Below, one piece after another: positions 8,382 to 17,633 of a stretch of DNA of 64,000 nt. Origin of the DNA: Bradyrhizobium sp. CB2312 (GTDB taxonomy: Bacteria > Pseudomonadota > Alphaproteobacteria > Rhizobiales > Xanthobacteraceae); NCBI RefSeq assembly GCF_029714425.1, contig NZ_CP121668.1:9445501-9509500 (forward strand), given 5' to 3'. Made by a program: the position numbers and the translations under genes. Numbering within the stretch: the first letter of the stretch is position 1; each line of letters begins with the position of its first letter. Under the pieces are notes generated by a model that saw nothing but the letters and a program-made list of their open reading frames with translations, ran no database searches and had not been told where the DNA came from.

Positions 8382-10289
8382 ATGACGAGTACGGCCAGGC
8401 ACCGCTCTGGATACACTCTCTTCGCACGTCTCCTGCTTGGAGTGGGCATATTGCTCACCGGCGTGCTTCCGGATCATGCGGAGGAGGCGCCAAGCTCGCG
8501 TGGCGAGGCACTTTACCGCACGCACTGCTCATCGTGCCACGAGGGTGGCGTGGCACGCGCGCCTGACGCCGCCGCGCTACGGCAATTCAGGCCCGAGCGG
8601 GTGAGCTTTGCCTTGATGTTCGGCATGATGAGCCAGCAGGGACGCGACCTGAGCCAACACGACATTCAGGAAATCGTTCGCTATCTCGTCGGGACACCAC
8701 CGGAGCAGCAGCCGCCACTACCGGATTCCACATGCGGTGAGCGGGGCCCAGCGCTTGCGGACGCTTCGTTGCCGCGCTGGAACGGCTGGGGCGTCGACAT
8801 CGCTCAACACCGCTTTCAACCTGCTGTCATGGCCCAGCTTTCACCGGACGATGTTCCGCGCCTGAAGCTCAAATGGGCGTTCGGCTTTCCCGGCGATACC
8901 AGAGCCTACGCGCAGCCGACGGTTTGGGGCGGTCGGGTCTTCGTGGGCAGTGCGGGAGGCAAGGTCTATGCGCTGGATGCCAGACTTGGCTGCCAGCGCT
9001 GGGTGTTCGACGCCGGCTTCGGCGTACGCACCGCGATCACCATCGGCGAGGATGAGCGGGGCACGACCGCCTATTTCGGCGATCAACGCGGTGAGGCTTA
9101 TGCGCTCGATGCCGAGAGCGGGAAGCTGCTGTGGAGGACACGTGTCGATGCGCATGCGGGGGCCGTGATCACGGGCGCGCCGACCTTGGCCAATCATGTG
9201 CTTTATGTGCCAGTCTCCTCCGTCGAAGAGGTATTGGCGATCGATCCACGCTATTCGTGCTGCACCTTCCGCGGTCTGATTGCCGCGCTCGACACCAGGA
9301 CCGGCGAGGTGCTGTGGCGCGGCTATGTCAGCCCGCCGGCCCAGCCAATCCGCCTCAACGAGATCGGTGTCCAGCTCTTCGGACCCTCTGGCGGCGCGAT
9401 CTGGTCGTCGCCGACCATCGACCTCAAGACAAATCGGATCTATGCGACGACGGGCGACAGTTATCTGGACCCGGCCTCCACGACCTCCGACGCGTTTGTG
9501 GCCTTCGATCTGGGCACCGGACGGCTCGCCTGGTCGCGGCAGATGACCGAGGGTGATGCCTACAACATCGCGTGCAGCGGCCAGTATCGCGCCAACTGCC
9601 CCGGCACCAAGGGTCCCGATTTCGATTTCGGCTCCTCTCCGATCCTGGTCGATCTACCTGACGGACGTCGTGCGCTCGTTGCCGGCCAGAAATCCGGCAT
9701 GGTGTACGCGCTCGATCCGGACCGCGATGGTGCCATCATCTGGCAGCGCCGGGTAGGACTCGGCAGCACGCTCGGCGGCGTGCAATGGGGCTCGGCTGCG
9801 GATGATGCCAACGTCTATGTCGCGGTGTCGGATGTCGGCTTGAAGGCCGTGCCGCCGGCCACCGCCGGCGCGCAGAAATCGGTCTTTGGGATACCCATGA
9901 AGCTCGATCCAAGTCAGGGCGGCGGGCTGTACGCGATGAACCAGGCGACGGGCGAGATCGTCTGGCACGCGGCACATCCGGGCTGCGGAGATCGGCCGGG
10001 ATGCAGCCCTGCGCAGTCGGCTGCGGTAACCGCGATTCCTGGTGTGGTGTTCTCCGGCGGACTGGACGGCCACCTGCGGGCCTATGCCGTCAAGAGCGGC
10101 GAGATCATCTGGGACGTCGACACCATGCGGGACTATGCGACCGTGAACGGCGTATCGGCGCATGGCGGCTCGCTCGATGGACCGGGACCGGTGATCGCCG
10201 GGGGCATCCTCTACGTCAACTCGGGCTACACAAATTATGGTACCGCGCCCGGCAACGTGCTGCTCGCCTTCTCCGTGGACGGACAGTAG
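8382..10289 (+). CDS. PQQ-dependent quinohemoprotein, polyvinyl alcohol dehydrogenase-like
   Basis: About 635 residues. A signal peptide leads into a class I cytochrome c domain with CSSCH (GEALYRTHCSSCHEGG) and the haem ligand Met probably in FALMFGMMSQQG. An eight-bladed PQQ propeller follows, with repeated tryptophan-docking units (GKVYALDARLGCQRW, GEAYALDAESGKLLW, GGLYAMNQATGEIVW) and an adjacent-cysteine pair SCC, typical of PQQ alcohol dehydrogenases. Fusion order and length match bacterial polyvinyl alcohol dehydrogenase, but a secondary alcohol substrate is all that can be inferred. The ATG at 8382 has AGGGTGG upstream; an ATG at 8364 is also in frame. Periplasmic. Confidence 0.8.
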   Translation: MTSTARHRSGYTLFARLLLGVGILLTGVLPDHAEEAPSSRGEALYRTHCSSCHEGGVARAPDAAALRQFRPERVSFALMFGMMSQQGRDLSQHDIQEIVRYLVGTPPEQQPPLPDSTCGERGPALADASLPRWNGWGVDIAQHRFQPAVMAQLSPDDVPRLKLKWAFGFPGDTRAYAQPTVWGGRVFVGSAGGKVYALDARLGCQRWVFDAGFGVRTAITIGEDERGTTAYFGDQRGEAYALDAESGKLLWRTRVDAHAGAVITGAPTLANHVLYVPVSSVEEVLAIDPRYSCCTFRGLIAALDTRTGEVLWRGYVSPPAQPIRLNEIGVQLFGPSGGAIWSSPTIDLKTNRIYATTGDSYLDPASTTSDAFVAFDLGTGRLAWSRQMTEGDAYNIACSGQYRANCPGTKGPDFDFGSSPILVDLPDGRRALVAGQKSGMVYALDPDRDGAIIWQRRVGLGSTLGGVQWGSAADDANVYVAVSDVGLKAVPPATAGAQKSVFGIPMKLDPSQGGGLYAMNQATGEIVWHAAHPGCGDRPGCSPAQSAAVTAIPGVVFSGGLDGHLRAYAVKSGEIIWDVDTMRDYATVNGVSAHGGSLDGPGPVIAGGILYVNSGYTNYGTAPGNVLLAFSVDGQ

Positions 10290-10381
10290 GCGGGACGTTT
10301 TTGCGCACAACGCCTGCGTGGTCAGCGGGCGGTTGTGTTGCCGAACCGATACACGCCATCTTCACGGTCGGCGCGAGCCGG

Positions 10382-10759
10382 TCAGCGGGGCTCGATCCAG
10401 CGCTGCACGGCCTCCGCGGTGTCCGCGGGCGTGGTGTTGAAGCAGATCGCCGCGTCCGGTGCCAGGCAATGGACGAGGTTGAGCACCTTCTCGAACAGCA
10501 GCAGCCGCTCCTTCGGCTCGCGCAGGCCGGCGCCGATCACGATGCAGTCGAAGCGCTCGTCGCGCAGCGCCGCGGTCACGGCGGCCTCCGCCGTCGCGTC
10601 GAGGTCGATCAGGCAGCTCGTGACCTCGAAGCCGAGATCGCGCAGGCGCAACAGCTGCGCCTCGATATAGTTGCGCACGAGCTCCGGCGTGAGCTGCGGG
10701 AACGCGTCGTAATCCGCATTGCCGGGTTCGATGCCGATCGCGAGGACGCGCTTGGCCAT
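10382..10759 (-). CDS. Conserved hypothetical protein, response-regulator-like fold
   Basis: 125 residues. It begins MAKRVLAIGIEPGNADYDAF and has the alternating pattern of an alpha/beta Rossmann-like fold, with CLIDLDATAEAAV, FDCIVIGAGLREP and DAAICFNTTPADTAEAVQRW. Similar short proteins are common in Bradyrhizobium. No catalytic motif is recognised and no function can be given. Convergent with the PQQ enzyme gene; unlinked to the downstream lysozyme-like gene. Confidence 0.6.
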   Translation of the reverse strand: MAKRVLAIGIEPGNADYDAFPQLTPELVRNYIEAQLLRLRDLGFEVTSCLIDLDATAEAAVTAALRDERFDCIVIGAGLREPKERLLLFEKVLNLVHCLAPDAAICFNTTPADTAEAVQRWIEPR

Positions 10760-11040
10760 GCAGGGCTCCTTGCCGGACCTTCCGGCTCGTCAACCGACTG
10801 ACGGCCCCGCCAGTTCCCTTGGGGACGGCCCCGGCCGGCGCCGGCCCCGCCGCCATCCTGCCGCTCGTTTCCCGCCGAGGCTGTAAGCCAGTTCACATGC
10901 GCCGGGCGGACAAGGTGCCAGATTTAGGGGGATCACGCTGGAGTCACGCGCTGATCACGGCGCCTGATTCACTCTGATCTCCGCGACCCCGGCCGATTTC
11001 ATCAATTTCGCAATTTCATCGCTTTTCACGGGAGCAGGAC

Positions 11041-12456
11041 ATGAAGGTGTCATTCGAAACCATCAAGGACGAATACGAACGAAACTGGTCCAACATGAGG
11101 ATCAGGCCCGGACGTGCCGACGCCGCCACCGAGGCGGCGCGCAAGGCCATCAACCACAAGGACACGTACACGGAGATCCAGAACAAGACCGACGTACCCT
11201 GGTGGTTCGTCGCGGTGCTGCACTCGCGTGAATCCAGCTTCAACTTCAACACTTATCTCGGCAACGGCCAGGCGCTCAATCGCGTCACGACCATCGTCCC
11301 CAAGGGGCGCGGCCCGTTCGCCTCGTTCGCCGAAGGCGCCGTCGACGCGCTCAGGCTGGAGGGATTCGTCGGCGCCCGCGACTGGGGCATCGCGAAGACG
11401 ATGTTCCGCCTGGAGCAGTACAACGGCTTCGGCTATCGCGGCCGCGGGGTCAACTCGCCCTATCTCTGGTCGGGCTCCAACGTCTACGGCCCGCCCGAGC
11501 AAAGGGGCGGCAAGTTCGTCGGCGACGGCTCGTTCGATCCGGGCACGGTCGATCCGCAGCTCGGCGCTGCGGTGATCCTCAAGGCGATGATGGATCTCGA
11601 TGCGTCGATCAGCTTCGACGGCGGCCCGGCCATGCTGAGCCATCTCGAGCCCGAGGAGCAGATGGCGTCGACGGCGCTGTTGATGCAGAAATGCCTCAAC
11701 GACCTCGGCGCCAATCCGATGCTCGACGAGGACGGCATCGTCGGACCGAGGACCAAGGCGGCGGTGGCGCAGTTTCAGCAGCAACACGGCATCACCGAAA
11801 CCGGCGTCCTCGACACGATGACGGTTGCCGCCATCACGCGCGCGGCGCAGAAGCCGGTCACCCCCGCGCCGACCGGCGACCTGTCGCAGATCCTGAAGCG
11901 GCTGGAGGATCTCGCGCAGATCATGCGGGGCGGCCCGCCAGCGACACGCATCCCGCCGGGCCCGCCAGTGACAAGCACGCCGCCGGCAACCATGCCGCCG
12001 GCTGCCACCGATCCGATCACGCTGTTCGAGCGGCTCTTCGCCCTCATCAACAACAAGACGCTGCCGGTGCCCGGAGCGATCAATCCGGCCAACCCTGCTC
12101 CGGTCGACCAGTTGAAGCAGGTCGTCGATCTGCTCAGCACCCTGCTCAACAAGGACGGCAAGCCCGTCCTCGGCCAGGTCAACGGCGCGCTCGGCGAGAC
12201 CATCGGCAAGCTGCTCAACGGCAAGAAGACCGCGCTCGGTCTCGGCGGCGCGGTGCTCACCGCGCTGCTCTCAGCGGTGACGGCAAGCCCCAATGCCGGA
12301 GGCATTGCCGGACTGCTCGGGACCATCGTGTCCGCGGTGCCGGGCCTCGGCCAGTTCGCGATGCCGATCTCGCTGGCGCTCACTGCCTGGGGCGTGCTCG
12401 GCAAGCTGGAGAAATGGGCGCAAGGCACCGCGCCGCCGCCGAAGCCGATGAGCTAG
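11041..12456 (+). CDS. Lysozyme-like / peptidoglycan-binding protein with C-terminal hydrophobic segments
   Basis: 471 residues. Residues 1-190 resemble a lysozyme-like domain: VPWWFVAVLHSRESSFNFN puts the candidate catalytic Glu at residue 64, followed by YLGNGQALNRVTTIVP and YGFGYRG-type segments. Residues about 219-268 form a PG_binding_1 domain (GIVGPRTKAAVAQFQQQHGI). A Pro-rich linker leads to long hydrophobic stretches at about 395-465 (LGGAVLTALLSAVTA; SLALTAWGVLGKL). No signal peptide is visible. The build, a lysin joined to membrane segments, recalls phage lysis proteins. Its stop overlaps the convergent sigma-factor gene by a few bases. Confidence 0.7.
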   Translation: MKVSFETIKDEYERNWSNMRIRPGRADAATEAARKAINHKDTYTEIQNKTDVPWWFVAVLHSRESSFNFNTYLGNGQALNRVTTIVPKGRGPFASFAEGAVDALRLEGFVGARDWGIAKTMFRLEQYNGFGYRGRGVNSPYLWSGSNVYGPPEQRGGKFVGDGSFDPGTVDPQLGAAVILKAMMDLDASISFDGGPAMLSHLEPEEQMASTALLMQKCLNDLGANPMLDEDGIVGPRTKAAVAQFQQQHGITETGVLDTMTVAAITRAAQKPVTPAPTGDLSQILKRLEDLAQIMRGGPPATRIPPGPPVTSTPPATMPPAATDPITLFERLFALINNKTLPVPGAINPANPAPVDQLKQVVDLLSTLLNKDGKPVLGQVNGALGETIGKLLNGKKTALGLGGAVLTALLSAVTASPNAGGIAGLLGTIVSAVPGLGQFAMPISLALTAWGVLGKLEKWAQGTAPPPKPMS

Positions 12457-13721
12457 CGACGCTCGCTGTGGAGCGCCGCGGCGCGGCGCTCCATCATGGA
12501 GCGCTCACGTCCATTGGTCGCAAGATGCGCGGCGGCTTCGAACGCCTGCCGCGCCTCCGCAAGCCGCCCAAGCCTTTCCAGGAAATCGCCACGAACTGCC
12601 GGCAGATGATGATAGGCCGCCAGCGCCGGCGCGCCTGCGATCGTGTCCAGCACGTCCAGTCCGGCTTGCGGTCCCTCGGCCATGCCAACCGCAACCGCAC
12701 GATTAAGCTCGATGATTGGCGAGCGCACCAGAAGCGCGAGCTCGGCGTAGAGCTGCGCGATGCGTCGCCAATTGGTCGCTGCCGCGGTCTCCGCCCTGGC
12801 GTGACACGCCGCAATCGCAGCCTGAAGCGCGTAAAATCCGCCGGCGCCGCCGAGTTCGGTGGCGCGCTCGAGCGAGCGCAGGCCGCGACGGATCTGCAAC
12901 CAATCCCAGAGCGCGCGATCCTGATCCATCAGCAGAATGGGATCACCATTCGCATCGGTGCGGGCATGGGTCCGCGAGGCATTCAAATCCATCAGGGCGA
13001 CGAGGCCGTGAACCTCAGGCTCGTCCGGCGCGAGACCTACGAGCACGCGGCCCATGCGCAGTGCTTCGTTGCAGAGCTGCGGCCGTAGCCACTCCTCACC
13101 GCGTGCCGCGAGGTAGCCTTCGTTGAAAATGAGATAGACGACCTGCAACACCGAGGCGAGACGCTCTGACAATGCTTCGCCGCTCGGCGTCTCATAGGCG
13201 AGCCCGGATCCAGACAGCGTTCGCTTGGCGCGGACGATGCGCTGGGAGATGGTTGCTTCCGGCACGAGGTAGGCGCGCGCAATCTCGGACGTGGTCAAGC
13301 CGCAGATCATGCGCAGCGCCAGAGCCGCGCGGGCCTCGCGCGACAGGATCGGGTGGCAGGCCGTAAAGATCAGCCGCAACAATTCATCGCCGATGTCGTC
13401 GTCGAGCGCAGCATCGAAATCCGGCACGATCTCCTGCTCCTGCAACATGTCCCGCGCCAGCATGTCGTGCTTGTTTGTGAGCATCCTGCCGCGGCGCAAA
13501 TGATCAAGCGCGCGCCGCCTGGCGGTCACCATGAGCCACGCGCCGGGATTGTCGGGCACGCCGATGACGGGCCAGGCCTCCAGCGCCGCGACCAGCGCGT
13601 CCTGGGTCAGCTCTTCCGCAAGCGGCACGTCGCGCAGCATCCGCGACAGCGTGGCGATCAGCCGCGGCTGAACGACACGCCAGGTGGCGCGGATGACGCG
13701 ATCGATTTCGGCGGCCGTCAT
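12453..13721 (-). CDS. ECF42-type sigma factor with C-terminal TPR-like extension
   Basis: 422 residues, far longer than a plain ECF sigma. Region 2 is at residues 15-90 (PLAEELTQDALVAALEAWP, NPGAWLMVTARRRALDHLRR). Region 4 is at about 125-190 (LRMICGLTTSEIARAYLVPEATISQRIVRAK). A 200-residue helical extension follows (DUF6596-like). This layout, with a DGPF/YciI gene immediately upstream on the same strand, defines group ECF42. It lies 31 bases after the YciI-like gene, so the two form an operon. Confidence 0.85.
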   Translation of the reverse strand: MTAAEIDRVIRATWRVVQPRLIATLSRMLRDVPLAEELTQDALVAALEAWPVIGVPDNPGAWLMVTARRRALDHLRRGRMLTNKHDMLARDMLQEQEIVPDFDAALDDDIGDELLRLIFTACHPILSREARAALALRMICGLTTSEIARAYLVPEATISQRIVRAKRTLSGSGLAYETPSGEALSERLASVLQVVYLIFNEGYLAARGEEWLRPQLCNEALRMGRVLVGLAPDEPEVHGLVALMDLNASRTHARTDANGDPILLMDQDRALWDWLQIRRGLRSLERATELGGAGGFYALQAAIAACHARAETAAATNWRRIAQLYAELALLVRSPIIELNRAVAVGMAEGPQAGLDVLDTIAGAPALAAYHHLPAVRGDFLERLGRLAEARQAFEAAAHLATNGRERSMMERRAAALHSERR

Positions 13722-13752
13722 CGCCGCCGACGGGGATGGGCTGTCTCACCCA

Positions 13753-14148
13753 TCAGGCGTGAGCTGCTGCCTTGACCTCGCAGGCTCCGTCCACGCCCGG
13801 CGTGGCGAAGGCCCGCAACTCGCAGGTGCCGTCCCAACCCGGCATGTGGTCGAGGTGCAGCTGCATGAACTCCTTGGCCATGGCCAGAGCTTCGGCCTTG
13901 TCGCGCAGCTCGAAAATGGCGTAGCCGCCGACCACTTCCTTGGCCTCGATGAAGGGGCCGTCGACGACGCTGAGTTCGCCGTCGACGATCCGCACACGTG
14001 CGCCGGTCGCAAGCGGCATCAGGCCGCCAGTGTCGATCATCCGGCCCGCCTTGATTTCCCGCTCGGAAATCTTCTGCATGGCCTCCATCAGCGCCGGGGT
14101 CGGGCCCCTCATTGGCTGGCTGGACGTGACGATGTACATGAAGCGCAT
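13753..14148 (-). CDS. YciI/DGPF-family protein, ECF42 partner
   Basis: 131 residues. It carries the DGPF signature (SVVDGPFIEAKEVVGGYAIF) after an N-terminal MRFMYIVTSSQ strand, as in the DGPF proteins genetically tied to ECF42 sigma factors. YciI-like folds form small dimers; the biochemical role of DGPF members is not settled. First gene of the sigma operon; a good ribosome site (AGGAG) lies ahead of the ATG, and a candidate ECF42 promoter lies at 14212-14238. Confidence 0.85.
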   Translation of the reverse strand: MRFMYIVTSSQPMRGPTPALMEAMQKISEREIKAGRMIDTGGLMPLATGARVRIVDGELSVVDGPFIEAKEVVGGYAIFELRDKAEALAMAKEFMQLHLDHMPGWDGTCELRAFATPGVDGACEVKAAAHA

Positions 14149-14211
14149 ACAAAACTCCTGTTGAGGCGAGAGGCGGCCGGCTCGGCTGCGCGATCAGCTC
14201 GCTACTGGAAT

Positions 14212-14238
14212 GACGATCCGCCCGACGCCGGATCGACA
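14212..14238 (-). promoter_or_regulatory. Candidate ECF42-dependent promoter
   Basis: On the minus strand TGTCGA (14238-14233) is followed after 17 bases by CGTC (14215-14212), 64 bases before the YciI-like start. This fits my recollection of the ECF42 promoter pattern (TGTCGA at -35 and CGA/TC at -10) and would make the operon autoregulated. Confidence 0.55.
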
Positions 14239-14286
14239 TGGGCAACAGAAAAATTGCGTGGCGGGAAGTTAAGAACGGAGCGGCGC

Positions 14287-14979
14287 CTACTGCCGCAGCA
14301 TGATCACGGGATCGGCGGTGTCGGGGACGCGCCGCCACTGCGCATTGTCGTCGGCCTCGAACTGCCAGGTCTCGCCTGACTTCGACATCAGGATGATCTG
14401 GCCGCGCTCGAGCCGCCATTGCGTCGGGTTGAACTGCGCGATCGCCGCGTCGCATTTCGGCTTGAGGAAGACCTGAAAATTGTCCTGGCCGGCTTCCGTG
14501 TTGGTCAGCGTCAATCCGCAGATCGGCTGGCCGTTGCCGCGCACCATGGCCCAGTCGCCGATCATCTGGTCCATCGACTTGGCCATCGAGCGCGCGGCGG
14601 CGAGGTCCTGCAGGATGTAGACGCCCTCGCCCTGACGCAGGCCCTCGAAGATGCCGGCCTCGACCTCGGTGAAGTCGATCACGGCCTCACCGGTCGCATC
14701 CTGCAAGCGGACGATGTCGAGGCCCCTCACGCTCCAGGCGACGATGTCCTTGGTGAAGGGCAGCGCGGCCTTGCAGGCCGGCTCGAGCTCCAGCTTGTAG
14801 CCTTGCCCAGCGGCGTCGGCCTTCAGCGTGACGACGCAGGTCTTGCTGCGCTCGGTGGTCGAAAGCTCCCACTGCCCAGGCATCGATTTCTTCAGGGTCG
14901 TCGCATCCTGCGCATGCGCAGGGCCGATCGCGGCAACGCATGCCGCGATGGTGAATGCAACGACCCGAAGAGCTCTCAT
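14287..14979 (-). CDS. AprI/Inh-family (protease inhibitor-like) exported protein, two tandem domains
   Basis: 230 residues with a signal peptide (VAFTIAACVAAIGPAHAQ). Two AprI/Inh-like beta-barrel units follow: residues about 35-120 (GQWELSTTERSKTCVVTLK...) and about 135-230 (GDWAMVRGNGQPICGLTLT... WRLERGQIILMSKSGETW). The GxWxL..., C..L pattern is typical of metalloprotease inhibitors. In rhizobia such proteins are common without a nearby serralysin, so true inhibition is unproven. Its ATG overlaps the stop of the upstream dehydrogenase (TGATG), so translation is coupled. Confidence 0.7.
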   Translation of the reverse strand: MRALRVVAFTIAACVAAIGPAHAQDATTLKKSMPGQWELSTTERSKTCVVTLKADAAGQGYKLELEPACKAALPFTKDIVAWSVRGLDIVRLQDATGEAVIDFTEVEAGIFEGLRQGEGVYILQDLAAARSMAKSMDQMIGDWAMVRGNGQPICGLTLTNTEAGQDNFQVFLKPKCDAAIAQFNPTQWRLERGQIILMSKSGETWQFEADDNAQWRRVPDTADPVIMLRQ

Positions 14980-15968
14980 CAGCGCCCCTTGAACGGCGTT
15001 TCGGCAACCGGCGTCAGCGGCGGCTTGCCGGCGAACCAGGATTTGAGATTATCGACCACGAGCTGGTCCATCGCATTGCGCGTGACGACCGAGGCCGAAC
15101 CGATATGCGGCAGCAGCACGATGTTCTGCATGGTCTTGAGCTCGTCGGGTACATTCGGCTCGGCCGCGAACACGTCGAGGCCGGCGGCGAGGGTGGTGCC
15201 TGATTTCAGCGCCTGGACCAGCGCCGGCTCGTCGACAACGGAGCCGCGCGCGACGTTGATCAGCACGCCGCGCGGGCCGAGCGCCTTGAGCACCTCGGCA
15301 TTGATCATCTTGTTGGTCGAGGCGCCGCCGGGCACGATCACCATCAGCGTGTCCACCGCCTTCGCCATCTCGATCAGGTCGGGGTAGTGCTTGTAGGTGA
15401 CGTCCTTGGACGGATTGCGGGAGTGATAGACCACCGGCACCAGCGAGGCATCGAGCCGGCGGGCGATGGCCTGGCCGATCCGGCCCATGCCGACGATGCC
15501 GACCTTGCGGTCGCGCAGCGAGCCGACACTGAGCGGATAGTTCTGGGTCTGCCAGAGGCCGGAGCGGACGTAACGGTCGGCCTTGATGAATTCGCGCAAG
15601 GTGGAGATGAGCAAGCCCATCGCGACGTCGGCGACCTCCTCGGTCAGCACGTCGGGCGTGTTGGTGACGATGATGTTGTGCTCGGCCGCGTACTTGGCGT
15701 CGATATGGTCGTAGCCGACGCCGAAGCTCGCCACCATCTCGATCTTGGGCAGCTGCGACAGCGACTCCTTGTCGGCGCGGACCGTGTGATAGGTCACCGC
15801 CACGCCGCGGATCTTCTCCCGGACCGCCGGCGTCAGCCGCTCGAGGTCGCCGCGGGTCTCGGCCTTGTGCACGACGAAGTGATCGGAAAACCCGTTATCG
15901 AGGATCGGCCGGACCGGTCCATAAATCAGAAGATCGATCTTTTCGGACGAAATCGAACCGGTAGACAT
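14979..15968 (-). CDS. D-isomer-specific 2-hydroxyacid dehydrogenase
   Basis: 329 residues. The NAD(P) fold is VGIVGMGRIGQAIARRL. Catalytic residues are Arg in INVARGSVVDE, Glu in DVFAAEPNVP and His in VLLPHIGSAS. The family includes glyoxylate/hydroxypyruvate reductases and related 2-ketoacid reductases; cofactor choice is not certain. It overlaps the upstream permease stop (TGATG at 15968) and the downstream AprI-like start. Its place in an importer operon suggests it reduces or oxidises a product of the imported compound (inference). Confidence 0.85.
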   Translation of the reverse strand: MSTGSISSEKIDLLIYGPVRPILDNGFSDHFVVHKAETRGDLERLTPAVREKIRGVAVTYHTVRADKESLSQLPKIEMVASFGVGYDHIDAKYAAEHNIIVTNTPDVLTEEVADVAMGLLISTLREFIKADRYVRSGLWQTQNYPLSVGSLRDRKVGIVGMGRIGQAIARRLDASLVPVVYHSRNPSKDVTYKHYPDLIEMAKAVDTLMVIVPGGASTNKMINAEVLKALGPRGVLINVARGSVVDEPALVQALKSGTTLAAGLDVFAAEPNVPDELKTMQNIVLLPHIGSASVVTRNAMDQLVVDNLKSWFAGKPPLTPVAETPFKGR

Positions 15969-16786
15969 CAGCTTTCCTTTCCAAGCGCGCTTTCGTGCCA
16001 GCGCCGTAAAACGAGGTGGGAAACTAGCGCCAGCACCCCATAGATGACAATCCCGGCCAGCGACAACAAAAGCAGCGCCGCGAACATGCGGGGTATGTTC
16101 AACCGGTAGCCCGACTCGGCGATCCTGTAGGCGAGGCCCGAGCCGGCCCCCGCCGTGCCCGCCGCAATCTCGGCCACCACGGCACCGATCAGCGACAGGC
16201 CGCCGGCGATGCGCAGGCCCCCGAGGATGTAGGGCAGCGCCGCCGGCAGCTTGAGGAAACGCAGCGTCTGCGGAGGCGAGGCGCCATAGAGCTGGAATAG
16301 GCCGGCCAGATTGCGGTCGACCGAATTGAGCCCGAGCGTGGTGTTGGACAGCACCGGGAAAAACGCGACGATGAAGGCGCAGACGACGACCGCGGTCTGC
16401 TGCTCCAGATAGATCAGGAGCAGTGGCGCAATCGCGATCACTGGCGTCACCTGGAGCACGACGGCATAGGGGAACAGCGAATATTCGACCCATTTCGACT
16501 GATTGAACAGCAGCGCCAGCGCGATGCCGCCGATGCTGGCGGCGACAAAGCCTTCAAGTGTCGTCAGGAGCGTGGTGGCGAGCGATTGTGACAGCACTGC
16601 CCAGTCCTTGATCAGCGTCAGGACGATGACGGACGGCGCCGGCAGCACGTAAGGCGGGATCTCCTTGACGCGGACCACCAGTTCCCAGACGGCGAGGCCG
16701 GCGGCGAACACGATGACGGGGAGCACAAAACGCATCGCACGCTGCGCGGTCGATGGTTTTGCGGTGGCGGAGCTTTGCGCGTTCAT
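15968..16786 (-). CDS. ABC transporter permease (Tau/Ssu/NMT1 type)
   Basis: 272 residues with about six membrane helices. The BPD_transp_1 (EAA) loop appears as LYGASPPQTLRFLKLPAALPYILGGL. The N-terminal VLPAPSVIVLTLIKDW is typical of the nitrate/sulfonate/taurine permease group. It moves the substrate delivered by the binding protein at 17805-18827 with the ATPase at 16783-17598, whose stop overlaps this start by a few bases. Confidence 0.85.
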   Translation of the reverse strand: MNAQSSATAKPSTAQRAMRFVLPVIVFAAGLAVWELVVRVKEIPPYVLPAPSVIVLTLIKDWAVLSQSLATTLLTTLEGFVAASIGGIALALLFNQSKWVEYSLFPYAVVLQVTPVIAIAPLLLIYLEQQTAVVVCAFIVAFFPVLSNTTLGLNSVDRNLAGLFQLYGASPPQTLRFLKLPAALPYILGGLRIAGGLSLIGAVVAEIAAGTAGAGSGLAYRIAESGYRLNIPRMFAALLLLSLAGIVIYGVLALVSHLVLRRWHESALGKES

Positions 16787-17598
16787 AGCGTCGACTGCCC
16801 CGAATAGGACGGCGCCAGCGCGGCCGACACTTTCCGGCAATAATCGGAATAAGCGGCGGAGGTGCGAAACTCCTCGCCGCGCGGCTCGACGGTCTCGATG
16901 CGGATGTCGGCCTGGATGCGCCCGGGCCGCGCCGTCATCACCACGACGCGCTGCGACAGATAGACGGATTCGAACACCGAATGGGTGACGAAGATGACGG
17001 TCTTGCGAAGGCTGCGCCACAGCGCCAGCAGATCGTTGTTGAGGCGAAAGCGCGTGATCTCGTCGAGCGCCGCGAACGGCTCGTCCATCAGGAGGATATC
17101 GGGATCGGTGACGAGCGCGCGCGCCAGCGACACCCGCATCTTCATGCCGCCGGAGAGCTCGCGCGGATAGGCCTCGGCGAAATCGGCAAGACCCACGCTC
17201 GCCAGCGCCTCATCGGCCCGCGCGCGCGCTTCCGCCTTTGGCACACCGGCAAGCTTGAGCGGCAGCCGCACGTTCTCGCGCACGCTGGTCCAGGGCATCA
17301 GGGTCGGCTCCTGGAACACGAAGCCGATGCCGTGGCCGGGCTGCGGCACACCCTCGTGCCGCGCCACCCGCACGGTGCCCGATGACGGCGCGCTGAGCTC
17401 GGCGATGATGCGCAGCGCCGTCGACTTGCCGCAGCCGGACGGGCCGAGCAGCGAGATGAACTCGCCCTTGCGCACGGCGAGATCGAGCGGGCCGAGCGCC
17501 ATGACGCCGTTGTCATAGGCCTTGGTAACGCCGCGCAGACTGACGGCGAGCGCCGTCAGGCCGGACTCGACCACGGGCGAAGTTTTGCGCTCTACCAT
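16783..17598 (-). CDS. ABC transporter ATP-binding protein (Tau/Ssu type)
   Basis: About 271 residues from the ATG at 17598. Walker A is LLGPSGCGKSTALR, the Q-loop is FVFQEPTLMPW, the signature is LSGGMKMRVSLARAL, Walker B is DILLMDEPFAALD, and the H-loop lies in VIFVTHSVFES. QEPTLMPW is characteristic of the nitrate/sulfonate/taurine group. The open frame runs upstream into the palindrome region, so the downstream ATG close to the homology is preferred. Confidence 0.85.
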   Translation of the reverse strand: MVERKTSPVVESGLTALAVSLRGVTKAYDNGVMALGPLDLAVRKGEFISLLGPSGCGKSTALRIIAELSAPSSGTVRVARHEGVPQPGHGIGFVFQEPTLMPWTSVRENVRLPLKLAGVPKAEARARADEALASVGLADFAEAYPRELSGGMKMRVSLARALVTDPDILLMDEPFAALDEITRFRLNNDLLALWRSLRKTVIFVTHSVFESVYLSQRVVVMTARPGRIQADIRIETVEPRGEEFRTSAAYSDYCRKVSAALAPSYSGQSTL

Positions 17599-17633
17599 TG
17601 ATCGCCGGCTGCGAGTTGTTGAGCCGGGCTGCC

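Noticed and set aside
11691..13088. 465-codon plus-strand frame across the lysozyme-like and sigma genes
   Set aside because: It spans two well-supported genes in other frames and is rich in Arg, Ala and Gln without any domain.
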